From: Geodermatophilaceae bacterium
GTDB taxonomy: Bacteria; Actinomycetota; Actinomycetes; Mycobacteriales; Geodermatophilaceae
Direction: 5' to 3'
Length of the DNA: 6,296 bases
Assembly: GCA_013814015.1 (NCBI GenBank)
Contig: JACCQS010000263.1
Location: forward strand, 1-6,296
Position numbers and translations under genes: made by a program. Position 1 is the first letter of the stretch; every line of letters begins with the position of its first letter. This document shows positions 5,674 to 6,296 of the stretch, piece after piece. The notes under the pieces were generated by a model. The model searched no databases. It was given only the letters and a program-made list of their open reading frames with translations, and was not told where the DNA came from.

Positions 5674-6296
5674 TTAGCCTCCGGCGATCCGCCGTGCGCT
5701 GTTGTAGGCACCCCACGGGTCGACCGGGTCGAGCGACACCGGCACGCCGTAGGTGGACGCGTGGATGATCTGGCCGTCGCCGACGTAGATGGCAACGTGG
5801 CTGACCGGGCTGTAGTAGAAGACCAGGTCTCCGGGTTGCAGTTCGTCCCGGCTCACCGCCACGCCCATGGTGGACTGCGATCTGCTCGAGTGCGGCAGGC
5901 TGACACCGGCCGCGGCATAGGAAAACATGGTCAACCCTGAGCAGTCGAACGAGTCCGGACCGTCGGCTCCCCAGGAGTAACTGTCGCCCAGTTGGGCGTA
6001 GGCAGTCTCGACCGCGATCCTGGCCGCCTCGCTGGGTGCGATGATCTCACCGGGAGGCGCCTGGCCGCCGCCGCCGGAATCCCCGCCCTCGGAATCCCCG
6101 CCCTCGGAATCCCCGCCTTCGGAGCCACCGCTGATGACGGCGCGCTCCTCGGCCGAGAGTTGAGCGTAGAGATCCTGGTAGGTCTGGATCTGGGTCTCGA
6201 GAGCGTCCCGGCGAGCTGCGATGTCGGCGATGGCCGCCTGAGCCGCCACGACGGCCGAGTCCGCCGCCTCGTTCAGGGACCGCGCCTCGGTACGGG
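5674..6296 (-). CDS. NlpC/P60 peptidoglycan hydrolase (RipC-like), 5' end outside window
   Basis: The reading frame is open from the right edge to the TAA at 5676-5674, giving 206 visible residues without the N-terminus. The first part is an Ala/Glu/Gln-rich helix, probably the end of a coiled coil (about 6243 to 6135). Next comes a Gly/Ser/Glu/Asp linker with a GDSEG repeat, then the NlpC/P60 domain (about 6030 to 5680). The catalytic cysteine is in FDCSG (codon 5943-5941), the first histidine in SHVAIYVG (codon 5799-5797) and the third polar residue is a histidine in IIHAS (codon 5763-5761), so the triad is intact. Such enzymes cleave the D-Glu to diamino-acid bond in peptidoglycan stems and are secreted; the signal peptide would lie beyond the window. 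Coiled coil plus C-terminal NlpC/P60 and the position two genes from pimB match the mycobacterial Rv2190c (RipC) type. The GTG at 6249 is internal and not a likely start. Confidence 0.92.
   Translation of the reverse strand, partial: RTEARSLNEAADSAVVAAQAAIADIAARRDALETQIQTYQDLYAQLSAEERAVISGGSEGGDSEGGDSEGGDSGGGGQAPPGEIIAPSEAARIAVETAYAQLGDSYSWGADGPDSFDCSGLTMFSYAAAGVSLPHSSRSQSTMGVAVSRDELQPGDLVFYYSPVSHVAIYVGDGQIIHASTYGVPVSLDPVDPWGAYNSARRIAGG
6076..6120 (-). repeat. Three tandem 15-bp units coding the GDSEG linker repeat
   Basis: On the plus strand GGAATCCCCGCCCTC occurs at 6076-6090 and 6091-6105, and again at 6106-6120 with one change (CCTTC at the end). Each unit encodes five residues, read on the minus strand as a GGDSE-type repeat. 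It forms the flexible acidic linker between the coiled coil and the NlpC/P60 domain. Because the unit is a multiple of three, slippage would change linker length without breaking the frame. Confidence 0.9.

Noticed and set aside
6247..6249. GTG at 6249 as the start of the NlpC/P60 gene
   Set aside because: The frame stays open to the window edge with coiled-coil-like sequence, and a secreted hydrolase needs a signal peptide that is not seen after 6249.

Overview
This 6.3 kb window is GC-rich and densely coded, with short gaps and GTG starts. It looks like a chromosomal segment of an actinobacterium (Actinomycetota). Gene content and order resemble, from memory, the Mycobacterium tuberculosis region around Rv2183c to Rv2190c: a small SRPBCC-type protein, the acyl-CoA synthetase FadD15 on the opposite strand, the mannosyltransferase PimB' and an NlpC/P60 cell-wall hydrolase. 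That neighbourhood serves cell-envelope lipids and peptidoglycan. No tRNA, rRNA, CRISPR array, insertion sequence or prophage is visible.

Layout. Positions 1-84 (minus) hold the first 28 codons of a metallophosphoesterase, joined by a TAATG overlap to an SRPBCC/polyketide-cyclase-like gene (84-479, minus). A gap of about 50 bp then separates divergent genes; it carries a TACATT -10-like box exactly 7 bp before the GTG start of fadD15 (533-2326, plus), which suggests a leaderless transcript. Nineteen bases further on is a 268-residue membrane-anchored protein with a prokaryotic phospholipase A2 signature (2346-3152, plus). It converges, with only 12 bp between stop codons, on the minus-strand genes pimB (3165-4286) and an M48/Ste24-type membrane metalloprotease (4300-5571), which are 13 bp apart. 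After a 102-bp gap with a strong imperfect palindrome comes an NlpC/P60 hydrolase (5674-6296, minus) that runs off the right edge.

How the genes may work together. FadD15 activates fatty acids to acyl-CoA. A phospholipase A2 outside the membrane would release fatty acids and lysolipids. PimB' adds the second mannose to phosphatidylinositol mannosides. The M48 protease and the NlpC/P60 enzyme act on membrane proteins and peptidoglycan. The window therefore reads as an envelope lipid and cell-wall neighbourhood.

The least ordinary elements are the phospholipase-like gene coupled to fadD15, which appears to lack one calcium-binding aspartate, and the 44-bp palindrome that covers the ribosome binding site and a possible -10 box of the M48 gene. 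I see no clearly new multi-gene system.
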